From positions 1-57,221 of the forward strand of contig JAEWAK010000061.1 in the NCBI GenBank assembly GCA_023391695.1: 57,221 bases of DNA, in the 5' to 3' direction. The notes below the pieces were generated by a model, which was not told the DNA's origin, did no database searches, and saw only the letters and a program-made list of their open reading frames with translations. Every line of letters starts with the position of its first letter. Position 1 is the stretch's first letter. The translations under genes were made by a program, and so were the position numbers. This document shows, piece after piece, positions 44,313-53,283 of this stretch. Source of the stretch: Bacillota bacterium. GTDB taxonomy: Bacteria > Bacillota > Clostridia > Lachnospirales > Lachnospiraceae.

Positions 44313-45566
44313 TTATTTATATACACGGACATAATCCACATACATCTTTGCTGGGAACGTGGTAGCTCCATTAGGGCTTCCTGGCCAGTTTCCGCCTACG
44401 GCAAGGTTAAACAGTATGAAGAAAGGCTTCTGGAATTCTTCCGTATTGCCTGTGCCGTTTTCGATCAGTATTTCATTATACTGTACTCCGTCCACAAACC
44501 ATCTGATATATTTTGAATCCCATTCAATTTTGTATACATGGTATTGTGAAAAATCAATATTTCCTGAAGTTCTTCCAAAAGATGCGTACTGTCCATTATT
44601 GTCCCAATGTACAGTTCCATTTGCAACCGAATTTTTGTTTACACGCTCCATGATATCAATTTCTCCGCATTTAGGCCAGCCAACAGAATCTATATTTGAA
44701 CCCAGCATCCAGAATGCAGGCCAGATTCCCTGAGTTTCACCTGACGGCAGCTTTATTCTTGCTTCAATTTTTCCATATGTGAACTGACGCAAGCCTTTTG
44801 TCTTTATACGTGCGGAAGTATAGTTCATGCCGCCATAGGATTCCTTCTGAGCTGTTATTACCAGGTTTCCGCCGGTTACCTGAACGTTCTGTGAGCGGTT
44901 TGTGTAATATTGAAGCTCATTATTTCCCCATCCGCTGCTGCCTGTACCTATATCATATACCCAGTTTGAACCATCCAGTGAACTTCCGTTAAATTCGTCG
45001 CTCCATACAAGATTGCCGCTCCCTGCAGTTTCAAAGATTTTAACTGATGACATTTTGTCATTAACTGTGTCACCAACCCAGGAAGAACTTGAAGTATAGG
45101 TCCATTTTGTTCCTCCAAAATTATCATTTTGAAATACTTCAACAGTCCAGCCGTTTGGAACCTTGAGAGAGGACATCCAGTCATTCGGAATTCCTTTTGC
45201 GTTCAACTGAGACAGTGTATAATTACCTATCCCAAGTGTTATTGCTGTTCCACCGTAGTCTTTATCTGCATAGAATGTCACTCCGTTTGTTGCTGGAGGT
45301 GTCGGTGTAGTTCCGCTGCCGCCTTTCTGCCATAAGGCAGGAACATTGGGTGGTTCCCAACCTACGAGGGAAGTATGTGCCTGAAGACAGGTATAATTAC
45401 TTCCACTATAGGTTACCGTATCATTTACTGCATATGCAGTATTTGCAGCCCATGCCCCTCTGGCGGCTGCACTTGCCTGGATTGTAGTAAAAATACCGCA
45501 CAATAATGTAAACACAATTATTAGTGACAGAATTTTGCCAAACGATTTCTTACTTAAAGTATGCAT
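44313..45566 (-). CDS. Secreted GH16 beta-glucanase with CBM5/12 and beta-gamma-crystallin domains
   Basis: Secreted endo-beta-1,3-glucanase-type enzyme of 417 residues. Order: signal peptide (to about 34), CBM5/12 (36-80), beta-gamma-crystallin domain (about 94-180, motifs NDWMSS at 128-133 and NDKMSS at 169-174), and GH16 (about 185-417). The catalytic motif GEIDIMERV has nucleophile Glu302, Asp304 and acid/base Glu307; the protein ends in VDYVRVYK. Its first 180 residues closely match the GH23 proteins, so only the catalytic part differs. It follows the second GH23 by 79 bp. Confidence 0.92.
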   Translation of the reverse strand: MHTLSKKSFGKILSLIIVFTLLCGIFTTIQASAAARGAWAANTAYAVNDTVTYSGSNYTCLQAHTSLVGWEPPNVPALWQKGGSGTTPTPPATNGVTFYADKDYGGTAITLGIGNYTLSQLNAKGIPNDWMSSLKVPNGWTVEVFQNDNFGGTKWTYTSSSSWVGDTVNDKMSSVKIFETAGSGNLVWSDEFNGSSLDGSNWVYDIGTGSSGWGNNELQYYTNRSQNVQVTGGNLVITAQKESYGGMNYTSARIKTKGLRQFTYGKIEARIKLPSGETQGIWPAFWMLGSNIDSVGWPKCGEIDIMERVNKNSVANGTVHWDNNGQYASFGRTSGNIDFSQYHVYKIEWDSKYIRWFVDGVQYNEILIENGTGNTEEFQKPFFILFNLAVGGNWPGSPNGATTFPAKMYVDYVRVYK

Positions 45567-45645
45567 TTAATTACCCCCCTTAATATCTACATGAATTTGT
45601 TCTGTATTCTGCTGATACTAATAAAGAAATACCGCACAAGCCCCC

Positions 45646-46662
45646 CTAATTCTTACCGCCGTAGCCCTTATATGTAGCATAAACTGAATCTGCATATTGA
45701 TTTGCCAGAATAGGACGGCCATAAGAATCTGTTGCTCCCGGATACCAGTAATCTCCTCCGTTATAGTGCAATAAACCGTTATATATATTGCCGAATTTAG
45801 CAATCTTTTCATCTAAAATCAGTGCGCCCATGCATACCTGATCTTGTTCACTGCTGTGATTATAAGCACGGCCAAATTTTGAGCTGAATTGAGATAAATA
45901 AGCATTACGTGTGTTCGGTTCTACCTGCATCAATCCGTCTCCGGCTGATGGGCTGCCTGGTAAGCCTGCTCCAAAGCTGCTTTCCTTTTTGATAACAGCA
46001 CACAGCAATAAAGCAAAATCTCCGCCTTTACCAAACTTATTGTCCACATTCATTGTGTAGGTCCATATGTTGCTTGGAACCTCGGAAGGCTTTGTTACGG
46101 AAGGATTTGATGAACCAGTATAAATCTTAACCGATGACATTTTGTCATTGGCAGAGTCGCCAACCCAGGAAGAACTTGAAGTATAGGTCCATTTTGTTCC
46201 TCCAAAATTATCATTCTGATAAACTTCAACCGTCCAGCCACTGGGAACCTTGAGAGAGGACATCCAGTCATTCGGAATTCCTTTTGCGTTCAACTGAGAC
46301 AGTGTATAATTGCCTACCCCAAGTGTTTTTGCTGTTCCGCCATAGTTTATATCTGCATAGAATGTCACTCCGTTTGTTGCCGGTGGCGTCGGTGTTGGTG
46401 TTGGGTTAGTTCCGCTGCCGCCTTTCTGCCATAAAGCAGGAACATTGGATGGTTCCCAACCTACGAGGGAAGTATGTGCCTGAATACAGGTATAAGTACT
46501 TCCACTGTATGTTACTGTATCATTTACTGCATATGCAGTATTTGCAGCCCATGCCCCTCTGGCGGCTGCGCTCGCCGGTAAGGCTACGCAAAATGTGGAT
46601 ATGAATACTGCTAACACTACCATAAGTGATAGTGCTTTAAAAGATAACCTCTTATTAGTCAT
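45646..46662 (-). CDS. Secreted GH23-type enzyme with CBM5/12 and beta-gamma-crystallin domains (second copy)
   Basis: Close paralogue of 16707-17717, 338 residues with the same layout: signal peptide, CBM5/12, linker with a Thr-Pro repeat, beta-gamma-crystallin domain with both NDxMSS motifs, and GH23 domain with KKESSFG and GDGLMQVEPNT. By eye about six residues differ in the ~155-residue catalytic part; most other changes are in the signal peptide and linker. It precedes GH16 and follows a GH18 3' remnant, the mirror of the first locus. Confidence 0.87.
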   Translation of the reverse strand: MTNKRLSFKALSLMVVLAVFISTFCVALPASAAARGAWAANTAYAVNDTVTYSGSTYTCIQAHTSLVGWEPSNVPALWQKGGSGTNPTPTPTPPATNGVTFYADINYGGTAKTLGVGNYTLSQLNAKGIPNDWMSSLKVPSGWTVEVYQNDNFGGTKWTYTSSSSWVGDSANDKMSSVKIYTGSSNPSVTKPSEVPSNIWTYTMNVDNKFGKGGDFALLLCAVIKKESSFGAGLPGSPSAGDGLMQVEPNTRNAYLSQFSSKFGRAYNHSSEQDQVCMGALILDEKIAKFGNIYNGLLHYNGGDYWYPGATDSYGRPILANQYADSVYATYKGYGGKN

Positions 46663-46728
46663 TTTTGACCTCCTTATATTTTATTATCTGCAGCTCACCC
46701 ATGAGACGAGCCACAGTTTTTAACTGTA

Positions 46729-46847
46729 CTATTTCAATGCATCAAAGTAAGCACGGTAAATATTTGTGAACTCATAATTGTTCTGAGCATCCCAGTTTAC
46801 TGACCTGGACATTAAGCCTTTGAATCCGGAATAGCCGGAAGCATTCT
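46729..46847 (-). pseudogene. GH18 chitinase 3' remnant
   Basis: The last ~40 codons of a chitinase closely matching the end of the GH18 at 17790-19541 (ending YRAYFDALK against YRTYFDALK). The match stops abruptly at 46847. The intergenic DNA between this remnant and GH23 also resembles that between GH18 and GH23 in the other locus. Trp in the MSWSVNWD segment is changed to Arg here. The rest of the gene is missing, so it is a truncated pseudogene marking a rearrangement end. Confidence 0.88.
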
Positions 46848-47004
46848 ATTATTTTTATTATATATCTATTTCTCTATAAGAATAATAGACAATCTTGGCA
46901 TTTATTGCCAGTTTTTGGCGACATAGACAAGCCGTATCAGCCCCAGAAGCTGAAATACCGATTGTGTGCATAGTAAATCGGAGGTTGAACGTCTCAAAAA
47001 GGCT

Positions 47005-47034
47005 GATGCCATGCGGATTTAACCGCATGGCATC
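47005..47034 (-). terminator. Terminator of the FtsX-type ABC transporter operon
   Basis: GATGCCATGCGG pairs perfectly with CCGCATGGCATC around a 6-base loop. On the minus strand it is followed by AGCCTTTTT. It lies about 50-75 bases past the ATPase stop. Confidence 0.8.
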
Positions 47035-47081
47035 TTTTACTACCCAAAATTTTAGTGGAGCATAGGGGCCTTGGCGCCCCC

Positions 47082-47747
47082 TCACGCCACGATCCGGCCA
47101 TCTTCAATACGCACGATACGGTCGGCAAGCTGGGCGATCTCATTGTTGTGAGTGATCATGACAATGGTCTGATGTAACTGCCCGCTCGTCATTTTGAGAA
47201 GACCCAGCACTTCCTGACTGGTCCTGCTGTCCAGATTCCCGGTGGGCTCGTCGGCAAGTATGATAGCAGGTTTTGTAGCCAGCGCCCGTGCAATAGCCAC
47301 ACGCTGCTGCTGTCCGCCGGACAGATTGTTCGGCAGATTATCAAGCTTTCCCTTAAGCCCCAGCATACTCACGATCTGATCAATGAAGGCTTTATCCGGC
47401 TTCTCTCCGTCCAGCTCAATAGGCAGGACGATATTCTCATAGACGTTCAGGATCGGCACAAGATTGTAATTCTGAAAAACAAAGCCAATATTCCTGCGGC
47501 GGAAAATCGTAAGCTGGTCGTCGTTCATCTTGGAGAGTTCTTTCCCATCTACTTCCACCTTGCCGGAGGTCGGGTTATCCAGACCTCCGAGCAGGTGCAG
47601 CAGGGTGGACTTACCGCTGCCGGAGGTGCCGACAATCGCCACAAATTCACCCGGCTCCACGTTTAGGCCGACGCCGTCCAAGGCTTTCACAAGGTTCGGC
47701 CCGGTTTTATAATACTTTTTCAATTCGCTCGTCTTTAATATGCTCAT
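47082..47747 (-). CDS. ABC transporter ATP-binding protein, MacB/LolD type
   Basis: ATPase of 221 residues partnering the FtsX-type permease. Walker A is GTSGSGKST near 40-48, the signature LSGGQQQR lies near 142, and Walker B is IILADEPTGNLDSR near 160-173. AAGGAGG precedes the ATG at 47747, 13 bp after the permease stop. Such complexes move antimicrobial peptides, lipids or signals rather than nutrients. Confidence 0.93.
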   Translation of the reverse strand: MSILKTSELKKYYKTGPNLVKALDGVGLNVEPGEFVAIVGTSGSGKSTLLHLLGGLDNPTSGKVEVDGKELSKMNDDQLTIFRRRNIGFVFQNYNLVPILNVYENIVLPIELDGEKPDKAFIDQIVSMLGLKGKLDNLPNNLSGGQQQRVAIARALATKPAIILADEPTGNLDSRTSQEVLGLLKMTSGQLHQTIVMITHNNEIAQLADRIVRIEDGRIVA

Positions 47748-47760
47748 AAAATCTCCTCCT

Positions 47761-50142
47761 TTAAACCTCCCTAAGCCGCTCTATTACACTGTGCCTCTGC
47801 AGGAACATTCCAATAAAACGTGTCGTTACCGCCTGCAGAATCATCATCAGCAGAAAATATACGGCATTTATCCATATTGGGAATTGGTATTGGATATACG
47901 ACAGTCCACCGACATTTCCCGCCGCTATGCAAACGTAATATCCGAGAGCGCTTCCAAGAAAAACAGATACGATAAAGCTTCCAAATATCAGGTATGCATT
48001 TTCCGTATTCAGCATTTTTATCAATTGCCTTCTGCTCAGTCCCACCGCCTGCATAATACCTATCTCATTCTTCCTTGACAGAATATTTGTAATTATTGTA
48101 TTTACAAGGTTCACCAGGCCAAAGCAGGCAATCAAGGCAACTAAGGTATAGACTGCAGTACCAATCACATGTAAAACACGACCTTCGAGCTCCGTCTGCT
48201 CCTTCATGGATACAAATTCAAGCTTATCCTCTGACGCTATCAGCGCCTTTAGCTGTGCTTCGACATCCGCCGAGTAGCTTTGACCGGATAGAATTTCGAA
48301 ACTCAGATTGCAATTTTGTGTCATCAATGCATCCATCACACTGTCCGGAAGGAACAGGGTATCCCCGCTGTCATCATTATCTATAATGCCGGACACCGTA
48401 AATTCCTTTGAGATCTGCGTGTTCCCGTCATAAAGAAGCATCGTAATTGTATTGCCCGGCCGGTAATGCAGGCCAAAGTATTCATAGGTAATTGTCGCGC
48501 GATTGACAAGGATCTGATCGGCTGAGGAGTCAGGCAAGTCACCTTCAATCAGATATTTTTTTAACTCTGCGGCGTCCTTTTCCCGAATATTATCTACATT
48601 AATTGTCTCATCGTCATGAATTACACCAACCAACCTGGCGCTGATATATTTATGGATTTCCACGCTGTCCACGCCGCTGATTGAGGTTATTTTTGCTTTC
48701 AGCTCCTCCGACAAAGGATTGTTGATTTGAAGATCACTGTAGCTCGTGGAGGGAGACAATAAATCACTGTTTAAGCCAATCGTATATTCACCCCCATAGG
48801 GAAAACCCTGCTTGGCACGTCTGACAGGGTCAACAGAAGACAACAGGGAAGCGGCGGTAATAAACAATATTCCGCTCAACGTAAGAGACAGGAAAGTGAC
48901 CGCGGTTTTCTTTTTATTCCCTGTAAGATATATTCTCCCAAGTTCAAAGGGCGTGAGCTTTTTGACACTGCGTTTTTTACCCTTTGAACTTCCATGGAAA
49001 TCCGTATAAAGAACCGCCTCCATAGGCGAAACACCGGCTGCGATTTTAGCAGGCTTTCTTAAGGACAGCATAACGGTAAGAAAGGTAATGATCCCACCGC
49101 AGAGAGCCAATATCAGACTCGGGACGGCAAGCCACATGGACGGCCGGAGCAGATAGCTTACGCCGCTTCCTAACAATATTCCAACAGGAATGTATTGAAG
49201 GGACAACAGTTTTCCTTCCCGCATCACTATTTTTCTGATTTGTCTTTTCGTTGCCCCCAGCGTTCGCAGTTGGCCGTACTCGTTTACTTTGCGTATAATT
49301 GTAATATAAAAAATATTGTAAATGACAAGTGCGGCTGCAATTACGACAACCAGAGCAATGGCTAAAACGGCAGCAGATGTCTCGGCTGTGGTGTTATTGC
49401 TGTCTACGTTTATAGCATTGATGTATATGGATTTCCCCGGGAGACCTGCCAGTTGACCGATTTCTTTAATTTTCGCTTTTAAGTCCGCATTGGAATACCC
49501 GTCCGCATTTGCAACCTTTATGACTACAGTTGAATAAACGGAGGACAGGGCGGGATCGGAATCAATAAATGCCTGAGATACAACTGCGTTGTATGCCTTC
49601 CTGCCCATTTCATTTTCAGCACCGGTTCCCAAAAAGCCCGTAATGATGAAGCTGTCCGTTTGCATTTCCTTATTTATGCTGTTACGGTAGGTAAGGGTTA
49701 TGTCATCGCCGATTTCTGCTCCTGAATTAACGGAATCCAGATAGCCCTTTTCGATAGCAATTTGATTGACTTGCTCCGGCAGCACTCCTGTTTTTATGCG
49801 GATATTGGATAGTTCCATCGTCTTTTCATCCGAATACAGCAGAGAAAGACTGATATCTCCGCTTTTGACCATCCCGGTCTGCCGACTTATCCCACAGGCT
49901 TCTACATCCGGATTTGTCCTGATTTTTTCGATCACCTGCGTATCCGCATTTTCAAACACGGCTTGATAATGCGTAAGATTTTGCAGTTCCATGGCGGCGT
50001 TGCAGGCAAATGTCGAAGCAAGCGCCAAAAGAAAAGCTGCGAGTGCGATAACGGCTCCCGCAAGCAGGTTACGCAATTTACTGGATTTAAGACCGGTTTT
50101 TGATAAATGTTTAATCACAGCGCTGTTATTATTTTGAAACAA
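47761..50142 (-). CDS. FtsX-family ABC transporter permease
   Basis: Permease of 793 residues with two FtsX modules. A membrane segment near residues 30-52 is followed by an extracellular domain (about 55-255), FtsX module 1 (about 258-370), another extracellular domain (about 425-660) and FtsX module 2 (about 670-790). The start is probably the TTG at 50142, 8 bases after GGGAGG; the GTG at 50151 directly abuts that site and cannot use it. Works with the ATPase downstream. Direct-repeat operator-like DNA lies upstream. Confidence 0.88.
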   Translation of the reverse strand: MFQNNNSAVIKHLSKTGLKSSKLRNLLAGAVIALAAFLLALASTFACNAAMELQNLTHYQAVFENADTQVIEKIRTNPDVEACGISRQTGMVKSGDISLSLLYSDEKTMELSNIRIKTGVLPEQVNQIAIEKGYLDSVNSGAEIGDDITLTYRNSINKEMQTDSFIITGFLGTGAENEMGRKAYNAVVSQAFIDSDPALSSVYSTVVIKVANADGYSNADLKAKIKEIGQLAGLPGKSIYINAINVDSNNTTAETSAAVLAIALVVVIAAALVIYNIFYITIIRKVNEYGQLRTLGATKRQIRKIVMREGKLLSLQYIPVGILLGSGVSYLLRPSMWLAVPSLILALCGGIITFLTVMLSLRKPAKIAAGVSPMEAVLYTDFHGSSKGKKRSVKKLTPFELGRIYLTGNKKKTAVTFLSLTLSGILFITAASLLSSVDPVRRAKQGFPYGGEYTIGLNSDLLSPSTSYSDLQINNPLSEELKAKITSISGVDSVEIHKYISARLVGVIHDDETINVDNIREKDAAELKKYLIEGDLPDSSADQILVNRATITYEYFGLHYRPGNTITMLLYDGNTQISKEFTVSGIIDNDDSGDTLFLPDSVMDALMTQNCNLSFEILSGQSYSADVEAQLKALIASEDKLEFVSMKEQTELEGRVLHVIGTAVYTLVALIACFGLVNLVNTIITNILSRKNEIGIMQAVGLSRRQLIKMLNTENAYLIFGSFIVSVFLGSALGYYVCIAAGNVGGLSYIQYQFPIWINAVYFLLMMILQAVTTRFIGMFLQRHSVIERLREV

Positions 50143-50229
50143 TCCATTCACCTCCCTGGAAACAGTTTGTCTTTAATTCACTCATAGAAAATCCTCCTGG
50201 TTTCGGTTTATATTCCCATCCTACAGGAC

Positions 50230-50271
50230 AAATGTCACTCAATTGTCTCAATCCCAAAATCAATTGTCACA
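50230..50271 (-). promoter_or_regulatory. Direct-repeat operator upstream of the FtsX permease
   Basis: On the minus strand GACAATTG occurs twice 21 bp apart, with a third similar word GACATTTG 11 bp further on. Such phasing on one helix face suits an OmpR-type regulator, and one is encoded just upstream. Confidence 0.5.
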
Positions 50272-50300
50272 GTTTTGAAACATTTCATTCATTAAAGAAA

Positions 50301-50325
50301 AAAGGCAGCCGTCAAAGCTGCCTTT
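50301..50325 (-). terminator. Terminator of the regulator/kinase genes
   Basis: AAAGGCAGC and GCTGCCTTT pair perfectly around a 7-base loop, with a T-run on the minus strand 15 bases past the kinase stop. It separates the two-component genes from the transporter genes. Confidence 0.85.
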
Positions 50326-50339
50326 CGTAAAACCAAAGC

Positions 50340-51383
50340 CTATTCCCCAGAATAGCTTTGGCTTGGGAGAAACACCGAGAACGTGGAACCTTTTCCTACT
50401 TCGGATTTTACCTGAATGTAGCCGCCCTGTCTGGAAATGATCTCACGGCACAGGTAGAGACCGAGACCCACACCGTCAATACTATGTACATCCTCTTCCC
50501 GGTAAAAGCGTTTGAATATCTGCGCCAGATGCCGCTCCGGAATTCCCTTACCCGTATCGGTAATATCAATTTTTGTTGCCATCTCCCATTTAACCGCAGT
50601 CACAGTAATTTTTCCGCCCGGCGGGGTGTATTTGACCGCATTATCTAAAATATTAAACAACGCTTCCGCTGTCCATTTCTTATCATGCGGCACAACAAAG
50701 GAGTAATCACAGTCTACGGCAACTTCGATATTTTTATTCCCTGCAGGCAGTACGATACCTGCCAGAGCAAGCCCGATCGTATCATAAATAGGTGCGGGAG
50801 AAATAGAAAGGGTAATGACCCCTGTTTCCAACCGTGACATTTTCACCATCGCCTCCATTAAAAAATCCAGCTTGTTAATTTGGGATTCCATCAATTTATG
50901 GAATTCCTGCTCTTTTTCAAGAGGAAGTTTGCGCTCCAGCAAGGTGGAATTATACATTTTTAAGTTTGCCACCGGTGTTTTGACTTGGTGGGATATGTCG
51001 GAGACCATTTCCTGAATGGACCGTTTTTCTTCCTGGATCTGCTCCCGGTTTCGTCTCATGATTTCGTACAGGCGTTTAAGCCTGTAGTTAAATTTGCCTG
51101 TCAGAGTCTCCGATTCCAGATCAAACTGCACATCCTCTTTGCCATTTACGATATCGTCAATACAGGCGTTCAAGGATGCCGAAAAGGCAAGCAGTTTGTT
51201 CCTGAGCAGTAAAATCAAGGTGATACCAATCAGCACAAGCAACAAGGAGAAGACGATTGCGGCACACCTTATCACCGGGTCTTTCGTATAGCGAAATATC
51301 ACAATATGAAAGCAGACTGTAATAACGGTAAAGGCAGCTCCGATACTAAGGTAGATTCCTTTTACAGATAAGCTCTTTCTCAT
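50340..51383 (-). CDS. Intramembrane-sensing (BceS-like) histidine kinase
   Basis: Histidine kinase of 347 residues. Two membrane segments (about 10-30 and 40-60) are joined by only ~10 residues, so there is no extracellular sensor, as in BceS-type kinases that sense through an ABC transporter. The phosphoacceptor box SDISHQVKTPVANLK has His132; the ATPase domain shows NILDNAVKYTPPGG, DTGKGIPE and GLGLYLC. It overlaps the response regulator gene by 4 bp. With the adjacent FtsX transporter it probably forms a peptide-antibiotic sensing module. Confidence 0.93.
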   Translation of the reverse strand: MRKSLSVKGIYLSIGAAFTVITVCFHIVIFRYTKDPVIRCAAIVFSLLLVLIGITLILLLRNKLLAFSASLNACIDDIVNGKEDVQFDLESETLTGKFNYRLKRLYEIMRRNREQIQEEKRSIQEMVSDISHQVKTPVANLKMYNSTLLERKLPLEKEQEFHKLMESQINKLDFLMEAMVKMSRLETGVITLSISPAPIYDTIGLALAGIVLPAGNKNIEVAVDCDYSFVVPHDKKWTAEALFNILDNAVKYTPPGGKITVTAVKWEMATKIDITDTGKGIPERHLAQIFKRFYREEDVHSIDGVGLGLYLCREIISRQGGYIQVKSEVGKGSTFSVFLPSQSYSGE

Positions 51384-52060
51384 ACTTTATCACCGTTCCA
51401 TACATAACCCATACCATAAACCGTTTTAATATACTTTCTGTCCTCAGCTTCAATCTTATTTCTCAAACGGTTTATATTGACGGTCAGAGCGTGTTCGTCC
51501 ACAAAGTTTGCTTCCACGTCATAGAGCTTCTCAAGTAAAATCTGCCGTGTCAAAAGAATATCCGGGTTGTTTGTAAAAATCTTCAGTATTTTATATTCAA
51601 TGGGGGTGAGGAGCACCGGCTCGTCCTTAACAGACGCCGTCAGCCTGTCAAAATCTATCGCAAGGTCATTGTATATATATAGATTTTTATTTGCCGATTT
51701 TTCCGACCGTTTCAAAATAGCAGCCACTTTTTTTCGGAAAATATTGATGTTAAAGGGTTTTGTGATATAATCATCCGCACCCAGCTCAAAACCTGCCATC
51801 ACGTCGGCTTCCAAGTCACGGGCAGTCAGGAACACCACCGGGATGTCCCGTACAGCCTTGATCTTTTTACACAGCTTGAAGCCATCGCTGTCTGGCAGAT
51901 TCACATCCAAAATGATAAGATCATAAGATTCGCTATGTATTTTTTCCAAAGCCGCCGCAGCATTAAGGGCGGGTACTGCTTTATATCCGTCCAGTTCGAG
52001 ATTATAGCACAAACCGGAATTTAGCATAACATCATCTTCTACCACGAGAATATGTCTCAT
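51380..52060 (-). CDS. OmpR family response regulator
   Basis: Response regulator of 226 residues. The receiver has VVEDD (6-10), phosphoacceptor Asp52 in LIILDVNLP and Lys in DDYITKPF; the winged-helix DNA-binding domain (about 130-224) contains LTPIEYKILKIFTNNPDIL and RLRNKIEAEDRKYIKTVYGMG. It overlaps the kinase (4 bp) and the upstream small HTH gene (4 bp, ATGA). Likely binds the direct repeats ahead of the permease. Confidence 0.93.
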   Translation of the reverse strand: MRHILVVEDDVMLNSGLCYNLELDGYKAVPALNAAAALEKIHSESYDLIILDVNLPDSDGFKLCKKIKAVRDIPVVFLTARDLEADVMAGFELGADDYITKPFNINIFRKKVAAILKRSEKSANKNLYIYNDLAIDFDRLTASVKDEPVLLTPIEYKILKIFTNNPDILLTRQILLEKLYDVEANFVDEHALTVNINRLRNKIEAEDRKYIKTVYGMGYVWNGDKV

Positions 52061-52242
52061 TTCACCACGCCTTTTCTTTTCGAGAATGTCTTTCTGCCAT
52101 CCAGCGGCCTTTCAGCCGATTCAGGCACCAGCCACAGGGGGGGTTTTACTGAATCCTTAATTCGTCCGGCAGAGCAATAATTCAAGATACGCCCGGTTAG
52201 GACACATTTTGCGCCAGCTTCTTTGACAGTTAAGTATTCCAT
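52057..52242 (-). CDS. Small excisionase-type HTH protein
   Basis: Protein of 61 residues starting MEYLTVKEAGAKCVLTGRI, with an NYCSAGRI wing and the PLWLVPESAERPLDGR tail typical of small excisionase/MerR-like HTH proteins common in Clostridia, often on mobile elements. The usual Trp after AxK is replaced by Cys, so it may be diverged. It is first in the regulator operon and overlaps the response regulator start. Role here unclear: a regulatory partner or a trace of mobile origin. Confidence 0.65.
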   Translation of the reverse strand: MEYLTVKEAGAKCVLTGRILNYCSAGRIKDSVKPPLWLVPESAERPLDGRKTFSKRKGVVK

Positions 52243-52329
52243 GATATATCCATCCCCATAATAATTGTCTTTTATATATCATATTTCGAGATTTCGAAAA
52301 AAGCAAGCATATATAAAACATTTTAAAAA

Positions 52330-52720
52330 ATTATCAGCTTTACCTGCAGTTCCTGATCAGTTGTAAGCCTATATTCATCTTTCACAGTCAGCAGACTTGG
52401 AACCATATAGTTATGGTTATAAAATCCATCAGGTTCATTGGCCTGTTCCAAGTTGATAACCGCATCTACCATCATAAGGCCATGCTTGGGATGATCAATA
52501 AGATATGTGTATAATGTGGTATGGTTATAGTATCTTTATTCACAAAAGTTTTAAAGAATCCTGTCAGTCCTACCCACCCATCCAAACCACCGTAGAATTG
52601 ACCATAAGTCAAAAATGTATCTCCAACATGCAGAGGATAAACTTTTAGAGTGCCGTCTGAGCATGATGAAGCTTTGGTGGAAAGCTTTATCTTTCCCCCC
52701 CTTTTCCGAACATCAAGAGG
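52330..52720 (-). pseudogene. Frameshifted MBL-fold hydrolase (AHL lactonase-like)
   Basis: One frame reads LKVYPLHVGDTFLTYGQFYGG like the N-terminus of the AHL-lactonase-type metallo-beta-lactamase family. Sense-like sequence then continues in another frame as YTYLIDHPKHGLMMVDA and EYRLTTDQELQVKL before ending. The frameshift falls near 52510-52535, and the metal-binding HxHxDH region is missing. It is a truncated, broken gene. A hairpin AGGGACAC/GTGTCCCT lies at its upstream side (52718-52741). Confidence 0.65.
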
Positions 52721-52870
52721 GACACCCTTTCGAGTGTCCCTAAAAGTATAGGCTTCATTCAAACAACAACCGTTATGATAATTTGAATATAGTTTATGTT
52801 CTGATATGATTTATCATTATGATATTAATTTTGTATTTCTTAACTTTATCGATTAACATAGAATTATGTT

Positions 52871-53260
52871 TTACATGTGAGTCCTGTTTTTTATCTGAAT
52901 CCCTTTTAGCTTTATCATTTCAACAATTTCTGCTATTCTTTCGCAAAAACTTCCATCTGCATTTTCACAACAGACTCCAACATGCACCACATCTATCCTT
53001 TCTGATTGTAACCTTTCTACTTTTTCTATCATGCCCATATCATCTTTTGGAGAAGCCCCATTTTGTTTTTTACATCCATTACAGGTAAAATATGCTGCAA
53101 GTATATCTTCCTCCGCATATTCTGTAAAACTTCCTTTCTTTAGATTAAAAGCATTCAGACATCCACATCCGGCACATACTTTAGCAGCCTCTAAGCAATG
53201 TAATATACCTATTTTTATACCCATTTTTTCTTGTGTGATTAATTTAGAACTATTAATCAT
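52871..53260 (-). CDS. CGGC domain-containing protein
   Basis: Protein of 129 residues with a Cys-rich fold of the CGGC family: CLEAAKVCAGCGCLNAFN near residue 22, FTCNGCKKQ near 58, and HVGVCCENADG near 92. These cysteines suggest metal or cofactor binding; function unknown. AAAGGAG precedes the ATG at 53260. It is 23 bp behind the BtuD-like gene and so probably under the cobalamin riboswitch, hinting at a role in corrinoid or metal handling. Confidence 0.75.
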   Translation of the reverse strand: MINSSKLITQEKMGIKIGILHCLEAAKVCAGCGCLNAFNLKKGSFTEYAEEDILAAYFTCNGCKKQNGASPKDDMGMIEKVERLQSERIDVVHVGVCCENADGSFCERIAEIVEMIKLKGIQIKNRTHM

Positions 53261-53283
53261 ACGTCTCCTTTTAGCTTGACTTA

